A stretch of DNA of 64,000 nt from Mycobacterium sp. (GTDB taxonomy: Bacteria > Actinomycetota > Actinomycetes > Mycobacteriales > Mycobacteriaceae): the NCBI GenBank assembly GCA_016197405.1, contig JACPVR010000023.1:310001-374000 (forward strand), written 5' to 3'. Numbering within the stretch: position 1 is the stretch's first letter; each line of letters begins with the position of its first letter. The notes beneath the pieces were generated by a model. That model searched no databases. It was not told the origin of the DNA and saw only the letters and a program-made list of their open reading frames with translations. Made by a program: the position numbers and the translations under genes. Positions 8,704 to 16,436 of the stretch are shown piece after piece.

Positions 8704-9456
8704 ATGGTCGACCCGGCACGTCCGGTGCTGGGGCTGACCACTTATCTGCAGCAGGCCCAGACCGGTGTCTGGGATGTGCAGGCCTCGTTCCTGCCGGCGA
8801 TCTACCTCGAAGGGGTCACCACCGCAGGCGGTATCGCGACGCTGCTGCCGCCGCAACCGGTCGACGACGGCATCGTCGAGCGCGTGCTCGACGGTCTGGA
8901 CGGGCTGGTCATCACCGGTGGCCGCGATGTCGATCCGGCGGCATACGGCCATGTCAAACACCGCAGAACCGATGAGCCGGCCCGCGACCGCGACGCGTGG
9001 GAGTTCGCCCTGCTGCGCGGTGCGCTGGCGCGCCGGCTGCCGGTGCTCGGCATCTGCCGCGGCGCGCAGGTCCTCAATGTGGCCCTCGGTGGCACGCTGC
9101 ACCAGCACCTGCCCGATGTGATCGGCCACAGCGGCCACCAGGCCGGAAACGCGGTCTTCAGCACGACATCCATCAGCACCGTGCCCGGCACCCGGGTCGC
9201 GGCGCTCATCGGTGAAGGCACCGATGCCCAGTGCTACCACCACCAGGCCATCGCCGAGCTGGGCCGCGGCCTGATCGTGAGCGCACGCGATACCGACGGG
9301 GTCATCGAGGCTGTCGAAACCGAGTCGGCCACAACCGGTTTCGTGGTGGCGGTGCAATGGCATCCCGAAGAACGACTCGACGATCTGCGGCTGTTCGCCG
9401 GTGTGGTGAGCGCGGCCCGTGACTATGCGACTTCGAAAGGTAGGGCCCTAGCGTGA
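8704..9456 (+). CDS. Gamma-glutamyl-amine hydrolase, class I glutamine amidotransferase fold
   Basis: 250 residues, PuuD-like. The nucleophile elbow LGICRGAQVLN (Cys near residue 118) and the QWHPEE segment near residue 220 give the Cys-His-Glu triad. Members of this family release glutamate from gamma-glutamyl amines or gamma-glutamyl-GABA. The start ATG 8704 lies one nucleotide past the stop of the ligase gene and gives a normal N-terminus (DPARPVLGLTTY). The last bases overlap the aldehyde dehydrogenase start as GTGA. Function is inferred from family and operon. Confidence 0.82.
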   Translation: MVDPARPVLGLTTYLQQAQTGVWDVQASFLPAIYLEGVTTAGGIATLLPPQPVDDGIVERVLDGLDGLVITGGRDVDPAAYGHVKHRRTDEPARDRDAWEFALLRGALARRLPVLGICRGAQVLNVALGGTLHQHLPDVIGHSGHQAGNAVFSTTSISTVPGTRVAALIGEGTDAQCYHHQAIAELGRGLIVSARDTDGVIEAVETESATTGFVVAVQWHPEERLDDLRLFAGVVSAARDYATSKGRALA

Positions 9457-10823
9457 CCAGCACGGCCACCCAGCTGATCAACCCGGCAACCGAACAGGTA
9501 CTGCGCACCGTCGAACAGCTCGACGTCGCCGCCGTCGACGATGCGGTTGCCCGCGCGAAGTCCGCCCAGACCCGGTGGGCCCGGCTGGCCCCGGCCGAAC
9601 GGGCCGGCCTACTGCGAGCCTTCGCGGCACAGGTCGACGCCCATATCGGCGAGTTGGCGGCCCTGGAGGTCGCCAACTCCGGGCACGTCATCGGCAACGC
9701 CGAATGGGAGGCCGGGCACGTCCGCGATGTGCTGCAGTATTACTCGGCCAGCCCGGAGCGGTTGTCCGGCAAGCAGATTCCGGTCGCCGGCGGCCTGGAT
9801 GTGACATTCCACGAACCGCTCGGCGTCGTCGCCGTCATCGCCCCGTGGAACTTCCCGATGACCATCGCGTCATGGGGTTTCGTGCCCGCGCTGGCCGCCG
9901 GTAACGCGGTGCTGGTGAAACCGGCCGAGATCACGCCGCTGACCACCATGCGGCTCGCCGAGCTCGGCTTGGCGGCCGGGTTGCCCGACGGGCTTTTCCA
10001 GGTGCTCACCGGCAAGGGCTCGGTGGTGGGGGAGCGCTTCATCAGCCACCCCGATGTGCGCAAGATCGTGTTCACCGGCTCCACCGAGGTGGGGGTGAAG
10101 GTGATGGCGGGCGCCGCGGCCCAGGTCAAACGGGTCACCCTGGAGCTCGGTGGCAAGAGCGCCAACATCATCTTCGACGACTGCGATCTGGAGAAGGCCG
10201 CCGCCACCGCGCCATACGGCGTCTTCGACAACGCCGGCCAGGATTGCTGCGCCCGCAGCCGGATCCTGGTGCAGCGCAACGTCTACGACAAGTTCATGGA
10301 GCTCCTCGAGCCGGCTGTCAAGGGTCTGGTCGTCGGCGACCCGGCCGCCCGCGACAGTGAGATGGGTCCGCTGGTGTCGCGCGCGCATTTCGACACCGTC
10401 GCCTCCTATGTGCCCGACGACGCACCGGTGGCTTTCCGCGGCAGCGCACCGACGGGCCCCGGATACTGGTTCCCGCCGACGGTGCTGACCCCGGCACGTA
10501 CCGACCGCGCCGTGGCCGAGGAGATCTTCGGCCCGGTCGTCACGGTGCTGCCGTTCGAGGACGAAGCCGATGCCATCGCACTGGCCAACGACACGCCCTA
10601 CGGGCTGTCCGGCTCGATCTGGACCGACAACCTGTCCCGCGCGCTGCGGGTCTCGCGCGCCGTGGAATCGGGCAACCTGAGCGTGAATTCGCATTCCTCG
10701 GTGCGCTACAGCACACCGTTCGGCGGGTTCAAACAATCCGGGCTGGGCCGCGAGCTCGGGCCGGATGCACCCGAACACTTCACCGAAACCAAGAACGTCT
10801 TCTTTGCGATTGGAGAGAACTGA
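9453..10823 (+). CDS. aldC: NAD(P)-dependent aldehyde dehydrogenase
   Basis: 456 residues, full-length aldehyde dehydrogenase. Visible are the PWNFPM cofactor segment (near residue 130), FTGSTEVG, the general base Glu in VTLELGGKSAN, and the catalytic Cys in NAGQDCCAR (near residue 265). In this operon it would oxidise the aldehyde formed from a gamma-glutamylated amine to its acid, before or after hydrolysis of the glutamyl group. It starts GTG, overlapping the upstream stop by 4 bp, and its own stop abuts the ATG of the next gene. The name follows M. tuberculosis Rv2858c by gene order. Confidence 0.85.
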   Translation: MTSTATQLINPATEQVLRTVEQLDVAAVDDAVARAKSAQTRWARLAPAERAGLLRAFAAQVDAHIGELAALEVANSGHVIGNAEWEAGHVRDVLQYYSASPERLSGKQIPVAGGLDVTFHEPLGVVAVIAPWNFPMTIASWGFVPALAAGNAVLVKPAEITPLTTMRLAELGLAAGLPDGLFQVLTGKGSVVGERFISHPDVRKIVFTGSTEVGVKVMAGAAAQVKRVTLELGGKSANIIFDDCDLEKAAATAPYGVFDNAGQDCCARSRILVQRNVYDKFMELLEPAVKGLVVGDPAARDSEMGPLVSRAHFDTVASYVPDDAPVAFRGSAPTGPGYWFPPTVLTPARTDRAVAEEIFGPVVTVLPFEDEADAIALANDTPYGLSGSIWTDNLSRALRVSRAVESGNLSVNSHSSVRYSTPFGGFKQSGLGRELGPDAPEHFTETKNVFFAIGEN

Positions 10824-11597
10824 ATGGACCTGTCCCAGCGTCTGAAAGACAAGGTCGCCGTCATCACCGGCGGTGCCAGCGGGATCGGCCTGGCCACCGC
10901 CAAACGCATGCAGGCCGAAGGTGCCATCGTCGTGATCGGCGATGTGGACCCGAGCGCGGGCAAGAGCGTGGCCAACGATATGAACGTCACCTTCGTACAG
11001 GTGGACGTCTCCGATCAGCAGGCCGTCGACAACCTGTTCGACACCGCCGTCGAGGTACACGGTGGCGTCGACATCGCCTTCAACAACGCCGGCATCAGCC
11101 CGCCGGAAGACGATCTGATCGAGAACACCGGTATCGATGCCTGGCAGCGGGTGCAGGACATCAACCTCAAGTCGGTGTTCTTCTGCTGCAAGGCCGCCCT
11201 GCGCCACATGGTGCCCCAGCAGAAGGGCTCGATCATCAACACCGCGTCCTTCGTCGCGGTGATGGGCTCGGCGACCTCGCAGATCTCCTACACCGCCTCC
11301 AAGGGTGGTGTCCTGGCGATGTCGCGCGAACTCGGTGTGCAGTACGCCCGCCAGGGGATCCGCGTCAACGCGCTGTGCCCCGGACCGGTCAACACCCCTC
11401 TGCTGCAAGAACTTTTCGCCAAGGATCCCGAGCGTGCCGCGCGCCGCCTGGTGCACATCCCGTTGGGCCGGTTCGCCGAACCCGAGGAACTGGCCGCTGC
11501 CGTCGCCTTCCTGGCATCGGATGACTCGTCGTTCATCACCGGATCGAGTTTCCTGGTCGACGGCGGGATCAGCTCGGCCTATGTGACGCCGCTGTGA
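10824..11597 (+). CDS. Short-chain dehydrogenase/reductase
   Basis: 257 residues, classical SDR. The cofactor motif TGGASGIG is near residue 14, NNAG near residue 88, and the catalytic SYTASKGG near residue 155 with a preceding Ser (ASF). The end carries the usual FITGSSFLVDGG. It directly follows the aldehyde dehydrogenase stop, so it is co-transcribed; it may oxidise an alcohol or hydroxy intermediate of the same amine pathway. Substrate is unknown. It corresponds by position to M. tuberculosis Rv2857c. Confidence 0.83.
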   Translation: MDLSQRLKDKVAVITGGASGIGLATAKRMQAEGAIVVIGDVDPSAGKSVANDMNVTFVQVDVSDQQAVDNLFDTAVEVHGGVDIAFNNAGISPPEDDLIENTGIDAWQRVQDINLKSVFFCCKAALRHMVPQQKGSIINTASFVAVMGSATSQISYTASKGGVLAMSRELGVQYARQGIRVNALCPGPVNTPLLQELFAKDPERAARRLVHIPLGRFAEPEELAAAVAFLASDDSSFITGSSFLVDGGISSAYVTPL

Positions 11598-11601
11598 CGA
11601 G

Positions 11602-12330
11602 ATGACGATGGCCGCCGATCCCGACCCCACGCTGGCCAGCGGCGCGCTGCTGCGCCCGGTCCGGCTCGGCAATGCGTTCGAGGACACCGTCGGCCGGCTG
11701 CTGGAGACCATCCGGCTCGGCGTGCTCGAGCCGGGGGAGTCGCTACCGCCCGAACGTGAGCTGGCCGCCCGGCTCGGGGTCAGCCGCGACACCGTCCGAG
11801 AGGCCATCCGATCGTTGGCCGACGCCGGGTATCTGGTGGCGCGGCGGGGTCGCTACGGCGGCACTTTTCTGGCCGAGCAGTTGCCCGCGGTCACCGGTGG
11901 GCAGCCGCGGGTGACCCGCGCCGAGATCGACGACGCGTTGCGGTTGCGCGAGATCCTGGAGGTCGGCGCCGCGCGAATGGCGGCCTGCCGGACGCTCTCG
12001 GCCGCCGATCGCGACGGTCTGTGGTCACGGATGGCCGATGTCCGCGGTGCCAAGCTCGAGGACTACCGCAGGCTGGACTCCCGGTTGCACCTGGCCATCG
12101 CCGAGGCCGCCGGATCCCCGTCGCTGGTCCCGCTGGTCGCCGAGAACCGGATGCGGCTCAATGCGCTGCTCGACCAGATCCCGCTGCTGGCACGCAATAT
12201 CGCGCACTCCGACGAGCAGCACGAGGCGATCGTGATGGCCATCCTGGCCGGTGACGGTGAAGCCGCGGCGGCCGCGATGCTCGATCACGTCGCCGGCTCG
12301 GCGGCGCTGCTGCACGGCTTCCTGGACTGA
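11602..12330 (+). CDS. FadR-subfamily GntR transcriptional regulator
   Basis: 242 residues. The winged helix (about residues 25-95) contains PPERELAARLGVSRDTVREAI, the signature GntR helix-turn-helix. The C-terminal all-helical FCD domain has the expected metal-site pattern (an Asp/Arg helix, then His residues in HLAIAEA and SDEQHEAI). It is the last gene of the amine operon, 4 nt after the SDR. It is the likely local sensor, probably binding the nested palindrome upstream of the ligase gene; this pairing is inferred. Confidence 0.83.
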   Translation: MTMAADPDPTLASGALLRPVRLGNAFEDTVGRLLETIRLGVLEPGESLPPERELAARLGVSRDTVREAIRSLADAGYLVARRGRYGGTFLAEQLPAVTGGQPRVTRAEIDDALRLREILEVGAARMAACRTLSAADRDGLWSRMADVRGAKLEDYRRLDSRLHLAIAEAAGSPSLVPLVAENRMRLNALLDQIPLLARNIAHSDEQHEAIVMAILAGDGEAAAAAMLDHVAGSAALLHGFLD

Positions 12331-12356
12331 TCCGCCCCACCGGCGAGAGTGCTGGC

Positions 12357-12362
12357 TAAGAT
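12357..12362 (+). promoter_or_regulatory. -10 hexamer TAAGAT before the ArsR-type gene
   Basis: TAAGAT ends 8 bp before ATG 12371, giving the ArsR-type gene its own, probably leaderless, promoter separate from the amine operon. Confidence 0.45.
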
Positions 12363-12370
12363 TGGCAGCC

Positions 12371-12703
12371 ATGGCGGCAGCCGGTGACCAGGTCGACCGG
12401 GCGACGTCCGCACTGGCGGATGTCGACATCGGTGGCTGGACGCAGCGTTTCGACCTGCTCAGTGACCCGGGCCGGCTGGAGATCCTGTTGAGCCTGCACC
12501 GCGCGCCGGGCATCTGCGTGGGTGATCTGGCAAGTGCGCTGGGCCGGTCGGAGAACTCGGTATCGCAGGCATTGCGGCTGCTGCGCCAGCAGGGCTGGGT
12601 CTCCTCGACCCGGGTCGGTCGGCAGGCCAGCTACCGGCTGGAGGATCACACCGTGCACGACCTGCTGCATTGGATCGGCGCGGCGCACAACCACCAGCAC
12701 TGA
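12371..12703 (+). CDS. ArsR/SmtB-family metal sensor, NmtR/KmtR-like
   Basis: 110 residues. The winged helix has LSDPGRLEILLSLH, GICVGDLASALGRSENSVSQAL and a beta-wing GRQASYRL. The C-terminal helix carries Asp and several His (EDHTVHDLLHW, then AHNHQH at the very end). This matches the alpha5 plus C-terminal tail metal sites of nickel/cobalt sensors NmtR and KmtR in kind, though residue-by-residue equivalence is unproven. No Cys-based arsenic site is present. It sits directly before the nickel/cobalt permease gene with a perfect inverted repeat between, so it probably represses uptake or senses excess Ni/Co. Confidence 0.8.
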   Translation: MAAAGDQVDRATSALADVDIGGWTQRFDLLSDPGRLEILLSLHRAPGICVGDLASALGRSENSVSQALRLLRQQGWVSSTRVGRQASYRLEDHTVHDLLHWIGAAHNHQH

Positions 12704-12720
12704 CCTGCCCGTCCGGCCAG

Positions 12721-12750
12721 TGTCTAGCTGTACATCTGAACAGCTAGACA
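12721..12750. promoter_or_regulatory. Perfect 11-bp-arm inverted repeat upstream of nicT, candidate metal-sensor operator
   Basis: TGTCTAGCTGT (12721-12731) and ACAGCTAGACA (12740-12750) are perfectly inverted around an 8-bp spacer, 30 bp before the nicT start. There is no T-tract, so an operator fits better than a terminator. An overlapping weaker pair, GAACA...TGTTC, lies at its right side. Confidence 0.65.
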
Positions 12751-12780
12751 GATATGTTCCCCGCCCCCTAGGCTCGACGC

Positions 12781-13893
12781 GTGAGCGATTCGCCCTGCGC
12801 GACCCAAGTGCCGACCTCGGCCGCAGCCCCGGCCGCCCGGTTCGACCGCACCGACTGGACCACCATCGCCGCCATCGCCACCGTGGTGCTGGCCCTACAC
12901 CTGTTCGGCTGGGGTGTGCTGGTATTCAGCGTTGCGCCGCAACACATCACACTCGGATCGGCCGGTGTCTTCGGCGTCGGACTCGGTGTCACCGCGTACC
13001 TGCTCGGGGTACGCCACGCCTTCGATGCCGACCACATCGCCGTCATCGACAACACCACCCGCAAGCTGGTCGGTGAGAAAACCCGGTCGCTGTCGGCCGG
13101 CTTCTGGTTCTCGCTGGGCCATTCCAGTGTCGTCTTCGGTCTGGCGTTCCTGCTCGCCCTGGGCGTGCGCGCGCTGGCCGGCCCGGTCCAGGACGAGAAC
13201 TCTCCGCTGCTGCAGAACCTCGGCCTGATCGGCTCACTGGTCGCCGGGACGTTCCTGATCCTGATCGGGCTGACCAACCTTTTCGCCGTCGTCGGCATCG
13301 CCAAGGTCTTCCGCGCCATGCGCAACGGGGAATGCGACGAGGCCGAACTCGAACGTCAGCTGGAACGCCGCGGATTCCTGGCGCGACTGCTGGCGCGCAC
13401 CATGCGACGCGTCAACAAGCCGTGGCACCTCTACCCGGTGGGCCTGCTGATGGGTCTGGGCTTCGACACCGCCACCCAGGTGGCCCTGCTGGTGCTGGCC
13501 GCCGGCACCGCGGCCTTCACGCTGCCCTGGTACGCGATCCTGGTGCTGCCGGTGCTGTTCGCCGCCGGGATGAGCCTTTTCGACGCCCTGGACGGCATCC
13601 TGATGGCGCGGGCCTACGGTTGGGCGTTCCTCAAGCCGGTGCGCAAGGTGTTCTACAACCTCACCGTCACGGTGCTCTCGGTGGTGGTGGCACTCGGCAT
13701 CGGCGTCATCGTGCTGGCGGGCCTGGTCGCCGACCGGCTCGGGGTGGAATCGGGCCCGCTGGCCGTCATCGGCTCACTGGACATGGAGTTCGTCGGGTTC
13801 GCCATCGTCGGGCTGTTCCTGCTGACCTGGATCGTGGCACTGCTGTTCTGGCGCTTCGGCCGGGTCGAGGAGAAGTGGAGTACGCCGGCCTGA
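12781..13893 (+). CDS. nicT: Nickel/cobalt permease, NiCoT family
   Basis: 370 residues with about eight hydrophobic helices. The family signature is present near residue 80 as RHAFDADHIAVIDN, the HX4DH motif needed for metal transport in transmembrane helix II. SLGHSSVV and GLGFDTATQVALL are the other conserved stretches. It imports Ni2+ and/or Co2+ across the inner membrane. Cobalamin genes at both sides favour a cobalt role, but specificity cannot be read from the sequence. It is preceded by an ArsR-type sensor gene and a palindrome, and its end is 3 bp from the stop of the convergent mycothione reductase gene. Confidence 0.9.
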   Translation: MSDSPCATQVPTSAAAPAARFDRTDWTTIAAIATVVLALHLFGWGVLVFSVAPQHITLGSAGVFGVGLGVTAYLLGVRHAFDADHIAVIDNTTRKLVGEKTRSLSAGFWFSLGHSSVVFGLAFLLALGVRALAGPVQDENSPLLQNLGLIGSLVAGTFLILIGLTNLFAVVGIAKVFRAMRNGECDEAELERQLERRGFLARLLARTMRRVNKPWHLYPVGLLMGLGFDTATQVALLVLAAGTAAFTLPWYAILVLPVLFAAGMSLFDALDGILMARAYGWAFLKPVRKVFYNLTVTVLSVVVALGIGVIVLAGLVADRLGVESGPLAVIGSLDMEFVGFAIVGLFLLTWIVALLFWRFGRVEEKWSTPA

Positions 13894-13896
13894 GGC

Positions 13897-15315
13897 TCAG
13901 TGCCGCCGGGCCGGCGGCCAGGGCGGTTCCCCGCACAACGCCAGCAGCGCGTTCTCGATGACCTCCGGCAGTGCCGGGTGGATCCAGTACTGGCCGCGCG
14001 CCATGTCCTGGCCGCCCAGCCCGAAGCTCATCGCCTGGATGAGCGGCTGGATCAGCGTCGAGGCCTGATGCCCCATGATGTGGGCACCGAGGATCTGACC
14101 GGTGTCCTCCTCGACGATGATCTTGCAGATTCCGGTGGTGTCCTCCATGGCCCAGCCGTAGGCCACGTCGCCGTAATCCTGGATCTTCACCTTGATCTTC
14201 AAACCCTTTGCGCGGGCGTCGTTCTCGGTCAGCCCGACACAGGCCACCTGCGGGTCGGTGAACACCGCCGACGGGACGAAGCGGTGATCGGAGGCCACCA
14301 GGGTCTCCGGGTCGTCCCAGTCGGCCAGCAGGTTGTGCCGCACCACCCGTGCCTCGTGGTTGGCGACGTGCTTGAGCTGATAATCCGAGGACACGTCACC
14401 GAGCGCGAAAATGCCGCGCGCCGTTGTCCGTTGGTACTCGTCGACGACGACCTGGCCGCCGTCGGTGACCTCGACACCGGCCAGTTTGGCGTCCAGCAGG
14501 TCGCCGTTGGGCACCCGGCCGGTGGCCACCAGCAGCGCATCGGCGGTCAGGGTCGAACCGTCGTCGAGCTCCAGGGTGGTGGTGCCGGAATCGTCGGTGT
14601 GCCCGCCGATCACGTTGCGGTGACTGCGCACATCCCATTTACGGGCCGCGACATCGGTGAACCGCTCGCCGATATCGTCGTCGCAATAGGTCAGCAGCGT
14701 CGACCCACGCAGCACAATCGTCACCTTGGATCCCAAGGCCGAGAAGACGTGCGCGAACTCCGCGGCGACGAAACCGCCGCCGACGATCACGAGGTGCTCG
14801 GGCAGTTCCGGGATCCGCATGATGGTGTCGCTGGTGTAGAAGCTGACACCGCAGTTGTCGATGGCGGGCGGCACCAGGGCGCGGGCGCCCGCGGCGATCA
14901 CCACCGAATCGGAGGTGAACTCGTCACCGGCCTCGGTGCGCAGCAGGTACTTGCCGTCGGGCCGGGTGGGGCCGAACCGGGTGTGCGAGTCGAAGACCGT
15001 CACGTTGGGTGAGGACTGCCGGTAGCGCTGCCCGCCGAGCGCGATCGGGTCGATGCGGCCGAAGACCCGCGACACGATGTCATTCCAGCGCACCTGATCG
15101 ATGTGCGCGTCCACCCCGAACCGGGCGGCATCGCGGATCGTGGCGGCCACCTCGGCGGCGTAGACGAACATCTTGGTCGGTATGCAGCCGACATTGAGGC
15201 AGGTGCCGCCGAACGTGCCCTGCTCGCAGATCGCCACCGACTTGTCGTCATAGCGCTCGTCGAGGATGCTGTTGCCCGAGCCGGTGCCGATGATGGTCAG
15301 ATCGAAATGTTGCAC
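13897..15315 (-). CDS. mtr: Mycothione reductase
   Basis: 472 residues, pyridine nucleotide-disulfide reductase. FAD-binding IIGTGSGNS starts at residue 8, the redox pair is Cys39 and Cys44 in GTCLNVGCIPTK, a second dinucleotide motif IVGGGFVAAEF lies near 178, and the C-terminal HPALPEVIENA supplies the His-Glu pair from the dimer partner. It reduces mycothione to mycothiol with NADPH, the actinobacterial counterpart of glutathione reductase. The GTG start is 6 bp from a TAGGTT hexamer on the minus strand (15322-15327), which suggests a leaderless message. Confidence 0.92.
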   Translation of the reverse strand: MQHFDLTIIGTGSGNSILDERYDDKSVAICEQGTFGGTCLNVGCIPTKMFVYAAEVAATIRDAARFGVDAHIDQVRWNDIVSRVFGRIDPIALGGQRYRQSSPNVTVFDSHTRFGPTRPDGKYLLRTEAGDEFTSDSVVIAAGARALVPPAIDNCGVSFYTSDTIMRIPELPEHLVIVGGGFVAAEFAHVFSALGSKVTIVLRGSTLLTYCDDDIGERFTDVAARKWDVRSHRNVIGGHTDDSGTTTLELDDGSTLTADALLVATGRVPNGDLLDAKLAGVEVTDGGQVVVDEYQRTTARGIFALGDVSSDYQLKHVANHEARVVRHNLLADWDDPETLVASDHRFVPSAVFTDPQVACVGLTENDARAKGLKIKVKIQDYGDVAYGWAMEDTTGICKIIVEEDTGQILGAHIMGHQASTLIQPLIQAMSFGLGGQDMARGQYWIHPALPEVIENALLALCGEPPWPPARRH

Positions 15316-15324
15316 GTCGCAAAC

Positions 15325-16338
15325 CTATCCGGATCGGGTGGTGGAACTCGGGGACGGGCGGCCGGCCAGGTAGAAGTCCAGCCAGCGGTCCAGTTCACCG
15401 TAGGCCGCGGCGCGCGGCTCGGCCAGCGACAGGAACACGTCGTGCTTGGCGTCGACTATCGGGGCGATGGTGGTATGGGTGCCGCCGACACACCCGGACC
15501 AGCGGGCGATGAGTTTGACGTCCAGGACGGCGTCGCCGCGCTGCATCGCATCGGCCTGGACACCCTCGGAGACACTGTGGTCCGAGCGCAGCACCAGATT
15601 GGGCACACCGACGTCAAGGCCGCGGTGCAGCCGCGCGTGACCCCGCCGCACGGCGTTGATCCAGCCGAACGTCACCGGGAAGCCGCCCAGCGGTTTCCAG
15701 TCCAGGTTGTAGTCGAACTCGCCGTCGTAATCGCGGTGCAGCGTGGTCCCGTAACCGCCCGGCGTCGGTTTGCGCACCACCCGGGTCTTGCGGACGCGTG
15801 CCAATGCGATGAGCGCCGCCGAGGTGGGCGCGGTGCGCAGGATGGCGGGTCCGTGCAGGTCGAAAAACGGGCTGTTGAGTATGAGACCGCCCACTCCCAG
15901 CGCCGCCGTGCGATCGGTTGCCTGCAGCCGGTCACACCACAACGTCACGATCAGCCCACCCGCCGAGTGGCCGTAGACGCAGACCTGCGCGCCGCCGGTC
16001 TCGGCGGCGATGACGGTCAGCGCACGTTCGAGCTCACGGTGGTAGCGACTCAGGTCGGTGGTGAAATGCGGGGTCTGCCCCTCGCGCCACGAGCGACCGC
16101 ATTTATGCAGGTCCAGGGCGTAGAAGGCGAACCCGCGGGCCGCGAGATGATCGGCCAGTTCGGTGTTGAAGAAGTAGTCGGTGTAGCCGTGCACCGCGAG
16201 CACCGCATGCTGTGCCGGACCGGCCGGGCCGCGGCGCACCAGCGTGGCGAACAGGTCGCCCTCGCCCTCCGGGTCGGCGCCGAGTTCGATCGTGCACTGG
16301 TGGTAGCCGGGCAGGACGTCGGTCTCCCATGCCGTCAC
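15325..16338 (-). CDS. Alpha/beta hydrolase, lysophospholipase-like
   Basis: 337 residues, similar in layout to M. tuberculosis Rv2854. The oxyanion segment AVHGYTDYFF (near residue 55), nucleophile elbow VYGHSAGGL and late Asp and His (APIVDAKHDVFL) make a complete Ser-Asp-His triad. No signal peptide is seen with the chosen GTG start, which has TATGGT 6 bp upstream on the minus strand (16345-16350). The likely role is hydrolysis of a lipid or ester; the substrate is unknown. It is encoded just upstream of mtr on the same strand (9-bp gap) and divergently from mqo. Confidence 0.78.
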   Translation of the reverse strand: MTAWETDVLPGYHQCTIELGADPEGEGDLFATLVRRGPAGPAQHAVLAVHGYTDYFFNTELADHLAARGFAFYALDLHKCGRSWREGQTPHFTTDLSRYHRELERALTVIAAETGGAQVCVYGHSAGGLIVTLWCDRLQATDRTAALGVGGLILNSPFFDLHGPAILRTAPTSAALIALARVRKTRVVRKPTPGGYGTTLHRDYDGEFDYNLDWKPLGGFPVTFGWINAVRRGHARLHRGLDVGVPNLVLRSDHSVSEGVQADAMQRGDAVLDVKLIARWSGCVGGTHTTIAPIVDAKHDVFLSLAEPRAAAYGELDRWLDFYLAGRPSPSSTTRSG

Positions 16339-16436
16339 CGGTTCACCATAGCTGTGTGGTCGGAGGGTTGGCGCGAACCGCGGCGGGATAACCTTGGCAC
16401 CGGTACAACCGTGCGAATGCGAAGGACAGCAAACCG

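Noticed and set aside
12721..12750. The inverted repeat as a terminator of the ArsR-type gene
   Set aside because: It has an 8-bp AT-containing loop, no T-tract and lies 30 bp before a start codon; an operator is more likely.
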